64,000 nt of DNA from Hymenobacter translucens (GTDB lineage Bacteria > Bacteroidota > Bacteroidia > Cytophagales > Hymenobacteraceae): NCBI RefSeq assembly GCF_020685205.1, contig NZ_JAJERB010000003.1, positions 434,001 to 498,000 of the forward strand, written 5' to 3'. Below are positions 26,598-34,993 of this stretch, piece by piece. Both the position numbers and the translations under genes were made by a program. How positions within the stretch are numbered: the stretch's first letter is position 1; each line of letters starts with the position of its first letter. The notes under the pieces are model-generated. The model saw nothing but the letters and a program-made list of their open reading frames with translations. It searched no databases and was not told the DNA's origin.

Positions 26598-27320
26598 TTA
26601 GACCCCGGGGCCACGGCTGACCGCTTCGTCCCACCTGGCCCGGTTAACCCCCTTTATCAGTAGCCACAGACACAGCGACGACTCGCCCACCAGGCAGGGC
26701 AGCAGAATGGCGGGAATCAGCAGATCGGCCAGGGCCGGGGCAAACAGAGCCGCCGTGCAGGACACCAGGTAGCACGCTCCGGCTACCTGCATCAGGGTGC
26801 CGATAACGCGGGGGAAGTAGCCGGATTGGTAAATCAAGTAGCCGTTCAGCAGGCAGGTGAGGCCAAAAAACAGCAGGGCGACGTTAAAGGAAACGTCGTG
26901 GGCCTTTAGCGCCAGGTTGGCCAGATTCATTTGCTGGAGGGCTTCAAGCCCACCCATCTTCAGGATCCGCATGACCAGCAGCATAAACACCTTGCTCATT
27001 GCTTCAACTGCCAGGGAGACCACGTTCAGCAGCACGGCCAGCAGCACCAGACTTTTGCTTACGGGCCGCAGCAGCAGGTATTCAATCCAGAGCAGCGGCA
27101 CCGCGCAAAACACGAGTAGCAGGTTGGCCGCTACCCCGAGCTGCCACAGCAGGGGCGCGGCCAGGATATTCCGGCCCGTAGCCGCCGCGTTGCCCGACAC
27201 CACCAGCTTGCTGGTAATAAATCCTTCCGCAAAAGCCCCGAACACAATGATGACCAGGTATAGGGCACCGCCCAGCCGGGCATAGGACTGGGGCGAAGCT
27301 TCAATAGGGCGAACGGTCAT
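26598..27320 (-). CDS. DUF4386 family integral membrane protein
   Basis: A 240-residue protein with about six hydrophobic helices and little else. The N-terminus 'YARLGGALYLVIIVFGAFAEGFI', a loop with 'AATGRNILAAPLLWQLG' and the region 'GYFPRVIGTLMQVAGACYL' match the DUF4386 family of small membrane proteins. Family members are often found in Bacteroidota and actinobacteria and have no known activity. It is convergent with the M28 gene and stands upstream of nothing on its own strand for 280 bases, so it is probably a single-gene unit. Confidence 0.85.
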   Translation of the reverse strand: MTVRPIEASPQSYARLGGALYLVIIVFGAFAEGFITSKLVVSGNAAATGRNILAAPLLWQLGVAANLLLVFCAVPLLWIEYLLLRPVSKSLVLLAVLLNVVSLAVEAMSKVFMLLVMRILKMGGLEALQQMNLANLALKAHDVSFNVALLFFGLTCLLNGYLIYQSGYFPRVIGTLMQVAGACYLVSCTAALFAPALADLLIPAILLPCLVGESSLCLWLLIKGVNRARWDEAVSRGPGV

Positions 27321-27545
27321 TGATTTCCTTTGTGGGGTAGGTGTGGGCCGGTGATGATCCGCCTAATCTGACTGCCAGGCAGTGCGACCGGAAGCGCCTA
27401 CCGGGGTAAGTATCCGTTTCGCAAGAATAGCGCTGGGCGAATGTAACACTCCTAAGCTCCTCCGTGTCATCTATTGCTCCCGGATGGGCATAACGGCTCC
27501 GCTGACCGGCCGGCAGCCGCCCTTTTGCTGGTCATGCAGCATTAA

Positions 27546-27578
27546 AAAAGCCTTCCTACAGCATGCAGAAAGGCTTTT
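27546..27578 (-). terminator. Terminator downstream of preA
   Basis: AAAAGCCTT and AAGGCTTTT pair around a 15-base loop, 21 bases past the preA stop codon, with T-rich sequence on the minus strand. It marks the end of the pyrimidine cluster. Confidence 0.75.
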
Positions 27579-27598
27579 CAAAAACTTGGTAGCTGAGG

Positions 27599-28987
27599 TT
27601 AGGCTTCGGCCGGAATTTCGGTTTCACCATTCAGGACCCGGGCTTTGCCGGGCAGGGTTTTGTGCCTTTCCTTGCCCAGGGCGGCCGAGGGCTCGGGCAC
27701 CCAGTGGTGGCGGCCACCGGCTTTTTCGTCGTTGAACTCCGTGGGCGCGGTGCCGGCCTCGACCCGCTCCTTCCAGGTGAGGTGCTCGGTGCCGGGGTCA
27801 GTGCGGTCCATCGTGATGCACTGCTCCACCGGGCACACGAGCGAGCAGAGGTTGCAGCCTACACAGTTTTCCTCGATGATTTCGGGTACGCGGGTGCCGG
27901 CATTCAGGCGGATGGCCTGGTGGGCGCCATCCTCGCAGGCGGTGTAGCACAGCTGGCAGCCGATGCACTTCTCCTCGTGGATGTTGGCCGTAACCTTGTA
28001 CTTCATGTTCAGGTCTTCCCAGTGCGTGACGTTGGGCAGGGCCTTGCCGACGAAGTCGTAGATGGTGTTGAAGCCCTTGTCAACCATGTACTGCTCGAGG
28101 CCGGACGTCATTTCGCGGATGATGCCGAAGCCGTAGTGCATGGCCGCCGTGCACACCTGCACCGAGGAAGCGCCGAGTAGGATGTGCTCCACCGCGTCGC
28201 GCCACGTCTCAATGCCGCCGATGCCCGAGATGGGCAGGCGCACGTCGGGATGCTGGGCGCAGTTTTTCACCATGTTCAGGGCAATGGGCTTCACGGCCGG
28301 GCCGCAGTAGCCCCCATTGGTGCTCTTGCCGTCTACAATCGGGTAAGCCGCGAAGTTGTCGAGGTCGACGCCCACGATGCTCTGGATGGTGTTGATCAGC
28401 GAGATGGCGTCGGCTCCGGCACGGCGGGCGGCACGGGCCGGCTCGGTAATGTCCGAGATGTTGGGCGTGAGCTTCACGATGACGGGCTTCTGGGCCACTT
28501 CCATCACCCATTCCACAATCATCTGCAGCACCTTGGGCTCCTGCCCGACGGCCGAGCCCATGCCCCGCTCGCACATGCCGTGGGGGCAGCCGAAGTTCAG
28601 CTCGAAGCCGTCGGCGCCGGCGTCCTGGCTTTGGCGCACGATGTCGTGCCACTCCTGCCGGCTCTGCACCATGAGGGAGGCAATGACGGCGTGGTTCGGG
28701 AACCGCTTTTTCACTTCCTCAATCTCGCGCAGGTTGTCGGCCAGGGGCCGGTCCGAAATCAGCTCGATGTTGTTGAAGCCCACCAGGCGCTTGTCGCGGT
28801 AGTTGACGCCCCCGTAGCGGCTCGACACGTTCACGACCGGCACGCCCAGGGTTTTCCAGACGGCGCCGCCCCAGCCCGCGTCGAAGGCTTTCATGATCTG
28901 GTAGCCGGAGTTGGTCGGCGGGGCCGAAGCCAGCCAGAAGGGATTCGGCGACTTAATCCCGGCAAAATTTATGGAGAGGTCTGGCAT
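27599..28987 (-). CDS. preA: NAD-dependent dihydropyrimidine dehydrogenase, catalytic subunit PreA
   Basis: A 462-residue FMN/iron-sulfur subunit that reduces uracil or thymine to the 5,6-dihydro form, first step of reductive pyrimidine breakdown, using electrons from PreT. Residues 1-310 are a dihydroorotate dehydrogenase-like TIM barrel ('LNTIQSIVGVDLD'-like loop, 'ISGIGGIETWRDA'). Two 4Fe-4S motifs follow: Cys 341, 344, 347, 351 and Cys 375, 378, 381, 385. The active-site loop reads 'NFGCPHGMCERGMGSAVGQ'; in mammalian dihydropyrimidine dehydrogenase the acid cysteine lies in GLACGQ, whereas here Val 147 occupies that place. The C-terminus extends about 70 residues past the clusters. It is last in the cluster, separated from preT by a palindromic repeat. 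Confidence 0.93.
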   Translation of the reverse strand: MPDLSINFAGIKSPNPFWLASAPPTNSGYQIMKAFDAGWGGAVWKTLGVPVVNVSSRYGGVNYRDKRLVGFNNIELISDRPLADNLREIEEVKKRFPNHAVIASLMVQSRQEWHDIVRQSQDAGADGFELNFGCPHGMCERGMGSAVGQEPKVLQMIVEWVMEVAQKPVIVKLTPNISDITEPARAARRAGADAISLINTIQSIVGVDLDNFAAYPIVDGKSTNGGYCGPAVKPIALNMVKNCAQHPDVRLPISGIGGIETWRDAVEHILLGASSVQVCTAAMHYGFGIIREMTSGLEQYMVDKGFNTIYDFVGKALPNVTHWEDLNMKYKVTANIHEEKCIGCQLCYTACEDGAHQAIRLNAGTRVPEIIEENCVGCNLCSLVCPVEQCITMDRTDPGTEHLTWKERVEAGTAPTEFNDEKAGGRHHWVPEPSAALGKERHKTLPGKARVLNGETEIPAEA

Positions 28988-29003
28988 TGTCGTTCTATCG
29001 TAA

Positions 29004-29108
29004 TGTCATCCTGAGCTTTGCGAAGGACCTTATCAGGTTTGAACGACAGTCGTAACAACGACTCGTTCTGCTGTGACAAGGTCCTTCGGCTTACGCCTCA
29101 GGATGACA
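29004..29108. repeat. Dispersed palindromic repeat, copy 2 (preA-preT junction)
   Basis: A 105-bp element with outer arms TGTCATCCTGAG and CTCAGGATGACA and inner pair CGAAGGACCTT and AAGGTCCTTCG, able to fold as one long interrupted hairpin. It fills most of the 135-base gap between preT and preA. Confidence 0.92.
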
Positions 29109-29122
29109 GTTCCTTGACTGGT

Positions 29123-30448
29123 TTACTTGCTCAAAAAGGCATGGATGGCGCGGGCGGTGGCTTTGGCTTCGGCGGCAGCGTTTACCACTTCAGCCCCACC
29201 GTTGCGGGCGTCGCCGGAGGCGAAGTACTGCGGGTTAGTCGTCTGGCCGGTTTCCGCGTTGGTGATGATGCGGCCCTTGTCGTCCAGCTTCAGCCCGGGA
29301 ATCATGCTCAGGAACCCGGCCTGCTTGGCTTGCCCCGTGGCTTTAATCACCATGTCGCAGGGCTCCACAAACTCGCTGCCGGGCACGGTCGACACTTTGT
29401 CGCCGGTCGTGACGGTGCGCACGAACCGCACGCCTTCGACCTTGCCGTTGCCCAGGATTTCAACCGGCGCCACGTTAAACAAGCCCTGCACGCCCACGCC
29501 CTTGGCGAGGTCGTACTCAAACTCGTACGCGCCCATTTCCTCTTTGCCCCGGCGGTACGCCAGCACCACGTGCTCAGCCCCCAGCCGCGACGATTCGGAA
29601 GCGGCATCCATGGCCGTGTTGCCCCCACCGAGGACTACCACTTTGCGGCCCACCGGCGTGCCCTGCTTGCGCATCCGCAGCTGCTCGATGAACTCCACCG
29701 CGCCCACCACGTTGTCGCGCTCTTCGCCCGGCAGGCGCAGGGCGTTGGTCTGGCCCAGGCCGATGCCCAGGAAAATGGCGTCGTAGGTTTTCTCCAGGTT
29801 TTCCAGGTCCTGGCGCGAGCTGATCGGGTGGTTGTAGAACACGCTGTAGCCGAACTGCTCCTGCAGGTAGTTCATTTCGGCCAGCGTCTCCTCGTTGGTG
29901 ATTTTGTAGGGTGCCACGCCGTACAGTGTAAGGCCCGAAGGGTGGCTCTTCGCCTCAAACACGTCGACCACGTAGCCCAGGGCCCGCAGCTCACAGGCGG
30001 CAGAAATACCAGCCGGACCGGCGCCGATGATGGCGACCTTGCGGCCGTTGGGCGCGCCGGCCTTGTAGAGATGCTTGTTGGCGTCGATTACCGACCGGGT
30101 GGCATGGCTTTGCAGGCGGCCGATTTCGATGGGCTTCATGTCCTGCAGGTTGTACACGCAAGCGCCTTCGCACAGCACTTCGGTGGGGCACACCTTGCCG
30201 CAGGCGTTGCCGAAGTAGTTGGCGTCGTAGATGGTGCGGGCCGCGCCGGTGGTGTTGCCGGAGTTGATCTGCCGGATGAAAAGCGGAATGTCGATGCCCG
30301 ACGGGCAGGCCTTGATGCAGGGCGCGTCAAAGCAGAACAGGCAGCGGGAGCTTTCGTACAGCGCCTCCGTGTTGTTCATCAGGGGCTTCAGCTGCGCGAA
30401 GTTCTCGGCAAATTCGTGCTCAGTGGTAGGAGTAGAAAATTCAGCCAT
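29123..30448 (-). CDS. preT: NAD-dependent dihydropyrimidine dehydrogenase, electron-input subunit PreT
   Basis: A 441-residue FAD/iron-sulfur oxidoreductase that takes electrons from NAD(P)H and passes them to PreA. I use the ATG at 30448; a longer frame to 30493 would begin inside a repeat element. The N-terminal domain has cysteines 36, 39, 44, 48 and 83, 87, 93, 97 for two 4Fe-4S clusters, as in the glutamate synthase small-subunit family. 'IIGAGPAGISAACELRALG' (about 141-159) binds FAD and 'VVLGGGNTAMDAA' binds the nicotinamide cofactor. The end has 'YFASGDARNGGAEVVNAAAEA'. Its neighbours (preA, ureidopropionase, dihydropyrimidinase) make PreT more likely than GltD. Confidence 0.92.
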   Translation of the reverse strand: MAEFSTPTTEHEFAENFAQLKPLMNNTEALYESSRCLFCFDAPCIKACPSGIDIPLFIRQINSGNTTGAARTIYDANYFGNACGKVCPTEVLCEGACVYNLQDMKPIEIGRLQSHATRSVIDANKHLYKAGAPNGRKVAIIGAGPAGISAACELRALGYVVDVFEAKSHPSGLTLYGVAPYKITNEETLAEMNYLQEQFGYSVFYNHPISSRQDLENLEKTYDAIFLGIGLGQTNALRLPGEERDNVVGAVEFIEQLRMRKQGTPVGRKVVVLGGGNTAMDAASESSRLGAEHVVLAYRRGKEEMGAYEFEYDLAKGVGVQGLFNVAPVEILGNGKVEGVRFVRTVTTGDKVSTVPGSEFVEPCDMVIKATGQAKQAGFLSMIPGLKLDDKGRIITNAETGQTTNPQYFASGDARNGGAEVVNAAAEAKATARAIHAFLSK

Positions 30449-30487
30449 GCGGCAGTGGTCGGTAGTGGGAAAGGGAGGTAAATAAAC

Positions 30488-30603
30488 TGTCATCCTGAGC
30501 AGAGCGAAGGACCTTATCAGGTTTGAACGACTAGCGTTGGAACGTCTGACGCAACAACGACTCGTTCTGCGGTGCTAAGGTCCTTCGCAAGCTCAGGATG
30601 ACA
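30488..30603. repeat. Dispersed palindromic repeat, copy 3 (preT-ureidopropionase junction)
   Basis: A 116-bp element with the same perfect outer arms as copy 2 (TGTCATCCTGAGC and GCTCAGGATGACA) and the same inner AAGGACCTTATC, AACGACTCGTTC and AAGGTCCTTCG blocks. Its loop is about 11 bases longer than in copy 2. Confidence 0.92.
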
Positions 30604-30617
30604 GGTGGAATGGGGGC

Positions 30618-31484
30618 CTACAACTCAACCAGCTTCTCGTAGGTCTCGGGCCGACGGTCGCGGAAGAACTGCCAGGTGGAGCGCACTTCGTCAATCATGT
30701 CGAGGTCGAACTCCGAAATCAGCAGCTCATCCTGGTCCTCCGAAGCCTGGGCGATGATCTGGCCCCGGGGGTCAACGAAGTAGCTGGTGCCGTAGAATTT
30801 GCCCAGGTTCCAGGGCTTCTCCTCGCCGACGCGGTTGATGCAGCCCATGAAGTAGCCGTTGGCCGCCGCGTGCGCGGGCTGCTCCAGCTTCCAGAGGTAC
30901 TGCGACAGACCGGCTACGGTAGCGGAGGGGTTGTACACGATTTCGGCGCCGTTCAGGCCCAGCACCCGGGCACCGTCGGGGAAGTGACGGTCGTAGCAGA
31001 TGTACACGCCTACTTTGGCGTACTTGGTTTGGAACACGGGGTAGCCCAGGTTGCCCGGCTTGAAGAAGTACTTTTCCCAGAAGCCCGACGTGTGCGGGAT
31101 GTGGTTCTTGCGGTACTTGCCCAGGTAGGTGCCGTCGGCGTCGATAACGGCGGCGGTGTTGTACAGGAAGCCGGCCGACTCACGCTCATAGATGGGCACG
31201 ATGATGACCATGTTATACTTCTTGGCGTACTCGGCCATCAGGTCGGTCGTCGGGCCGGGCACGGCCTCGGCAGAAGCATACCAGGCCTTGTCCTGGCCGG
31301 GACAGAAATACGGGGTGTTGAAGATTTCCTGAAGGCACAGAATCTGCACGCCCTGGCGGCCGGCTTCTTCGATGAGGGGAATGTGCTTGTCCACCATGGC
31401 CTTCATGATTTCCTGGATCGTGCCTTCGCCCTCGGTCATGGGCAGGCTCATCTGAATCAGGCCGGATTTGATAATTCGTGGCAT
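30618..31484 (-). CDS. Beta-ureidopropionase (N-carbamoyl-beta-alanine amidohydrolase), nitrilase superfamily
   Basis: A 288-residue cytoplasmic amidohydrolase. The nitrilase catalytic triad is visible: Glu 53 in 'LCLQEIFNTPYF', Lys 126 in 'KYRKNHIPH', and Cys 163 in 'VYICYDRHFPDGARVLGL'. The sequence around each residue matches beta-ureidopropionases and N-carbamoylputrescine amidases. Its place between dihydropyrimidinase and preT decides for the pyrimidine step: hydrolysis of N-carbamoyl-beta-alanine to beta-alanine, CO2 and ammonia. A weak hairpin and a possible promoter in the 217 bases upstream suggest it may also start its own transcript. Confidence 0.9.
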   Translation of the reverse strand: MPRIIKSGLIQMSLPMTEGEGTIQEIMKAMVDKHIPLIEEAGRQGVQILCLQEIFNTPYFCPGQDKAWYASAEAVPGPTTDLMAEYAKKYNMVIIVPIYERESAGFLYNTAAVIDADGTYLGKYRKNHIPHTSGFWEKYFFKPGNLGYPVFQTKYAKVGVYICYDRHFPDGARVLGLNGAEIVYNPSATVAGLSQYLWKLEQPAHAAANGYFMGCINRVGEEKPWNLGKFYGTSYFVDPRGQIIAQASEDQDELLISEFDLDMIDEVRSTWQFFRDRRPETYEKLVEL

Positions 31485-31581
31485 TGGGAAGAGGGAATTT
31501 TAAGGGTGTTTGAGTTGAGTTGGTAGATGCCTGAGCGCCGGGCCACGCGCGTTTGAAAGCGGTTACGCGGAGTCGCATCTT

Positions 31582-31591
31582 CTAAATTTAG
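31582..31591. promoter_or_regulatory. Palindromic AT-rich site upstream of the ureidopropionase gene
   Basis: CTAAATTTAG is a perfect 10-bp palindrome about 100 bases before the ureidopropionase start; TAAATTTA also differs from the TAnnTTTG -7 consensus by one base. The same 10-mer followed by TRA recurs at 36898 before the LacI gene. It may be a promoter, an operator or both. Confidence 0.35.
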
Positions 31592-31644
31592 TGAAACCTT
31601 CCGGAACCGCGCACAAGATTTTTTTGGAGCATTTAGCCACCGGC

Positions 31645-31688
31645 AAAAACGGCGTTGAGCTACCCCTGCAAAACCTGTTCTAACGCCG
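31645..31688 (-). terminator. Weak terminator after the dihydropyrimidinase gene
   Basis: CGGCGTT and AACGCCG can pair over a 25-base loop and are followed by five T on the minus strand, 14 bases after the stop codon. The long loop makes it a weak candidate. Confidence 0.35.
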
Positions 31689-31701
31689 CCAAGCTTTGCG
31701 G

Positions 31702-33075
31702 CTAGAAGGCCGTTTTGCCGCGCCGGACGAACTGCCCGTAGCCCCGGCCGACTTTCGTCTCGCCCCCGTCCACAGCGACCTTGCCGCGCAGCAGCACGGT
31801 GTCAATTTTGCCGGTCAGCTCCCAGCCTTCGTAGGCCGAGTAGTCGCAGTTCATGTGGTGGGTGGCGGCCGAAATCGAGTGCTTTTTCGCCGGGTCGAAA
31901 ACCACCAGGTCGGCATCGGCGCCGATGCTGATGGTGCCTTTGCGCGGAAACATACCGAAGATCTTCGCCGCGTTGGTGCTGGTGACTTCCACGAACTTCT
32001 GCAAACTGATCCGGCCCTGGCTGACGCCCTCTGAAAACAGCAGCTCCATGCGGTGCTCCACGGCCGGGTGGCCGTTTGGAATCTTGGAGAAGTCGTCCTT
32101 GCCCATCCGCTTCTGCTCGAGCATAAACGGGCAGTGGTCGGTGCCTACCACCTGCACCAGCCCCTGGTTGATGCCGGCCCAGAGCGTAGCCTGGTCTTTC
32201 TTCTCCCGCAGCGGCGGCGACATCACCACCTTGGCGCCGTTGGCTTCGTCCTCATACAGGGAAGCATCCAGCACGAGGTACTGAATGCAGGTTTCCACGA
32301 ACACCCGCTGGTTGCGCTCCGTAGCGCGGCGCACCTGGTTGAGCGCGCCCTCGCAGGTAAGGTGTACGATGTAGGCGTTGACGTCGGTGTAGTTGGCAAT
32401 GTCGGCAAAGCGCCCCGAGGCTTCGGCCTCCGTGACTTCGGGCTGGCTGAGGTAGTGGTAGAGCGGCGTGAGCTTGCCCTGGGCCCGGTGCTGGGCAATC
32501 AGGGTGTCAATCATGTCGCCGTTGGTAGCGTGGGCCGTGACGAGGCCGCCGTGCGTTTTCACTTCCTGCATCAGCCCCACCATCTGCGCGTCGTCAATCA
32601 TGAGCGCACCCTTGTAGGCCATAAAGGTCTTGAACGAAGTGATGCCCTCGGCCACCATGTCCTTGATTTCCTCTTTCGTGCTGGGGTTGAAGTCGGTAAC
32701 CGCCATGTGAAAGCTGTAGTCGCCCACGGCATTGCCGGTCGCGCGGCCGCTCCACTCCTCAAATGCCGAGCGCAGCGAACTGCCCTGCTTCTGCAGAATA
32801 AAATCGATGACGGTGGTGGTGCCGCCGTGCAGCGCGGCGCGGGTGCCGGTTTCGTACGTGTCGGAGCTGAACGTGCCCATGAAAGGCATCTCCAGGTGCA
32901 CGTGCGGGTCGATGCCGCCGGGCACGATGATCTTGCCGGTGCAGTCGATAACCTCCGCTCCTTCCGCCGACAGGCTGCGGCCGATGGAGACGATGGTTTC
33001 ACCGTCAATCAGAATGTCGCACACGGCGTCGGAGTCAGCCGTGACGACGCGGCCGTTTTTCAAAAGCAGAGACAT
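31702..33075 (-). CDS. hydA: Dihydropyrimidinase (hydantoinase)
   Basis: A 457-residue amidohydrolase-superfamily enzyme that opens 5,6-dihydrouracil or dihydrothymine to the N-carbamoyl-beta-amino acid. Metal ligands are visible: His 58 and 60 in 'GGIDPHVHLEMPF', Lys 149 in 'TSFKTFMAYKG' (expected to be carboxylated and to bridge two zinc ions), His 182 in 'VTAHATNG', His in 'YIVHLTCEGAL' and Asp in 'GTDHCPF'. The Tyr in 'FMAYKG' is the usual substrate-binding residue. Length and order match bacterial dihydropyrimidinases. It follows the small secreted protein gene after 55 bases. Confidence 0.94.
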   Translation of the reverse strand: MSLLLKNGRVVTADSDAVCDILIDGETIVSIGRSLSAEGAEVIDCTGKIIVPGGIDPHVHLEMPFMGTFSSDTYETGTRAALHGGTTTVIDFILQKQGSSLRSAFEEWSGRATGNAVGDYSFHMAVTDFNPSTKEEIKDMVAEGITSFKTFMAYKGALMIDDAQMVGLMQEVKTHGGLVTAHATNGDMIDTLIAQHRAQGKLTPLYHYLSQPEVTEAEASGRFADIANYTDVNAYIVHLTCEGALNQVRRATERNQRVFVETCIQYLVLDASLYEDEANGAKVVMSPPLREKKDQATLWAGINQGLVQVVGTDHCPFMLEQKRMGKDDFSKIPNGHPAVEHRMELLFSEGVSQGRISLQKFVEVTSTNAAKIFGMFPRKGTISIGADADLVVFDPAKKHSISAATHHMNCDYSAYEGWELTGKIDTVLLRGKVAVDGGETKVGRGYGQFVRRGKTAF

Positions 33076-33130
33076 GAGCTAGTCAAAAAAGAAAATCTGA
33101 GAAATGAAAGCCGGGGCCCCGGCCGCAGTG

Positions 33131-33595
33131 CTACCGGCAGAAGCCCAGCTTATAAGTAGCTCCCGGCGCCTGAACCTTCTTGTAGCTGAACACGCGAATA
33201 ATGATCCGGCTGCCATCCCGCGCTCTGGCCTTCGTAAAGCTGTCCCCGTTAGCGTCCATCTCGATGTTATGATAGGTCGGATTGGCGACCGGCCTCTCCG
33301 CCTGCAGCCAGGAAACCAAGTCGAAGGTGTTGAAGGCCTTGATGGAGGTGAAGCCTTTGGCCCCCAGACCAGTAAATCCGTGCGCCAGATGAATGGCGAC
33401 GCCCAGCGAGTCCTGCTTCGTGTGGGGAATCGTGATGGACCGGAGCTCGGACAGCTTCAGGCAGCCCTTCTCGTCGAACGGTTTCCCGTTTACCAGCAAA
33501 GGCGGCGCCTTCTGCGCCCAGGCGCCGGGCACAAACCAGCCCGCCCCGCTTACAAGCAGGAGCAGAAGGAGGCTGGCTTGAAACTTCTTACCCAT
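33131..33595 (-). CDS. Small exported protein of unknown function inside the pyrimidine cluster
   Basis: A 154-residue protein starting at the ATG at 33595; the in-frame start at 33610 is less signal-like. A lysine-containing N-terminus, a Leu run and 'PGAWAQ' make a standard signal peptide cut near residue 28. The mature part has two cysteines ('EKGCLKL' and 'KLGFCR' at the end) that could form a disulfide, and no known motif. 'SELRSITIPHTKQDSLG' and 'GAKGFTSIKAFN' suggest a small beta-rich domain. The gene lies between the aminotransferase (42 bases) and dihydropyrimidinase (55 bases) genes on the same strand, so co-transcription is likely, yet its product is extracytoplasmic while the pathway is cytosolic. 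Confidence 0.75.
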   Translation of the reverse strand: MGKKFQASLLLLLLVSGAGWFVPGAWAQKAPPLLVNGKPFDEKGCLKLSELRSITIPHTKQDSLGVAIHLAHGFTGLGAKGFTSIKAFNTFDLVSWLQAERPVANPTYHNIEMDANGDSFTKARARDGSRIIIRVFSYKKVQAPGATYKLGFCR

Positions 33596-33637
33596 CGATT
33601 CGCAAAACAACAGCCGCTGAGGCCGGCCTTTCCGGAG

Positions 33638-34990
33638 TTAGTTGACGTGCTGGTCGGCCACGCGAATGGCTTCGCTGATAATAGCCAGGCCCTCGTCCAG
33701 CTCGTCCCGGGTGATGGTGAGCGGGGGGGCGATGAAGATGTAGTTCCAGCGCACGAAGGTGTACATGCCCAGCTCCTTGATCTTGGCAGCTACCTGGTTC
33801 ATGATGCCCATCTGGTCGGGCGTAGCGTTCCAGGGCGCCATGGGCTCCTTAGTGGCGCGGTTTTTCACCAGCTCGATGCAGCCAAACAAACCGGTGTTGC
33901 GCCAGTCGCCGATGCTGGGGTGTTTGGCAATCAGCTCGGCCATGCGCTGGTCGAGGTGCTTGCCCATCTCCACCGTGTTTTCAAGCAGGTTTTCCTCTTC
34001 GTAGATGTCGAGCACGGCCACGGCGGCAGCGCAGGAAACCGGGTGAGCCGAGTAGGTCAAACCCAGGGGCATGGCCTTGTCGTCGAAGAAGCGGGCAATC
34101 TGCTCGTCCACCATTACCGCGCCCAAGGGCAGGTAGCCGGCGGTGATGCCCTTGGCCATGCACATCAGGTCCACCTTCACGCCGTGGTGGTCGGAGCCGA
34201 ACCACTTGCCGGTGCGTCCGAAGCCCGACATCACCTCGTCGGCCACGAGCAGGATGCCGTACTTGTCGCAGATCTGCCGCACCAGCTTCCAGTAGTTTGG
34301 CGGGTACTTGATGCAGCCCGACGTGCCCGACTCGCCTTCCATGATGATGGCGGCCACGCTGCCGGGGTTTTCATACTGGATGATGCGCTCCATGGCGGCC
34401 GCAGCCCGCTCCCCGCACTCTTCGGGGGTGGTGCTGTGCCAGGGGCAGCGGTAGAAGTACGGGTTCTCGACATGCACCACGCCCGGCATGGCCTGGCTGT
34501 CGACGGCAAAGCGGCGGGGGTCGCCGCCGGCGCTTATGGCTCCGTACGAGGCACCGTGAAACGACTGGTACAGGGTCACGATCTTGTGGCGGCCGGTGTA
34601 CACGCGGGCCAGCTTGATGGCGTTTTCAATGGCCTCGGCCCCGCCCAGGGTGAAGAAGGCCTTGGTCAGGTTAGGCGCGGTAATTTCGGCGAGCTTGCGG
34701 CCGAGGTCGCCCCGGGCCTTGGTAATCATGCCGGGGTACACGTAGCTGACCTCGCGCATCTGCGCGGCCACGGCCTCGGTTACTTTCTGATTGCCGTGCC
34801 CGATGTTCACGTTCATCAGCTGGGACGAGAAGTCGATGTAGCGCTTGCCGTCGCGGTCCCACAGGTACACGCCCTCGGCGCGCTCGATACTGATCGGGTT
34901 CAGGCCCGCCTGCTTCGACCAGGAAAACAGGGTATGGTCCAGGTTGTCGCGCAGGATCTGCTCCTGGTCGGTGTCGGTATAGGTTTCCAT
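33638..34990 (-). CDS. Class III aminotransferase, probable beta-alanine (omega-amino acid) aminotransferase
   Basis: A 450-residue PLP enzyme of the acetylornithine/omega-amino acid group. PLP-binding features include 'TLGGAEAIENAIKLAR', 'YQSFHGASYGA', Asp 251 in 'LLVADEVMSGFGRTGKW' and the Schiff-base Lys 280 in 'MAKGITAGYLPLG'. Class III enzymes of this kind move the amino group of beta-alanine, 4-aminobutyrate or 3-aminoisobutyrate to an oxoacid. Given its neighbours, the likely reaction is beta-alanine to malonate semialdehyde (or 3-aminoisobutyrate to methylmalonate semialdehyde). The gene is followed after a short gap by the small exported protein and preceded by an inverted-repeat spacer and the semialdehyde dehydrogenase. 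Confidence 0.9.
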   Translation of the reverse strand: METYTDTDQEQILRDNLDHTLFSWSKQAGLNPISIERAEGVYLWDRDGKRYIDFSSQLMNVNIGHGNQKVTEAVAAQMREVSYVYPGMITKARGDLGRKLAEITAPNLTKAFFTLGGAEAIENAIKLARVYTGRHKIVTLYQSFHGASYGAISAGGDPRRFAVDSQAMPGVVHVENPYFYRCPWHSTTPEECGERAAAAMERIIQYENPGSVAAIIMEGESGTSGCIKYPPNYWKLVRQICDKYGILLVADEVMSGFGRTGKWFGSDHHGVKVDLMCMAKGITAGYLPLGAVMVDEQIARFFDDKAMPLGLTYSAHPVSCAAAVAVLDIYEEENLLENTVEMGKHLDQRMAELIAKHPSIGDWRNTGLFGCIELVKNRATKEPMAPWNATPDQMGIMNQVAAKIKELGMYTFVRWNYIFIAPPLTITRDELDEGLAIISEAIRVADQHVN

Positions 34991-34993
34991 TTT

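Noticed and set aside
30449..30493. Longer N-terminus for PreT
   Set aside because: The extra 15 codons begin inside the palindromic repeat element; the ATG at 30448 gives a normal PreT length.
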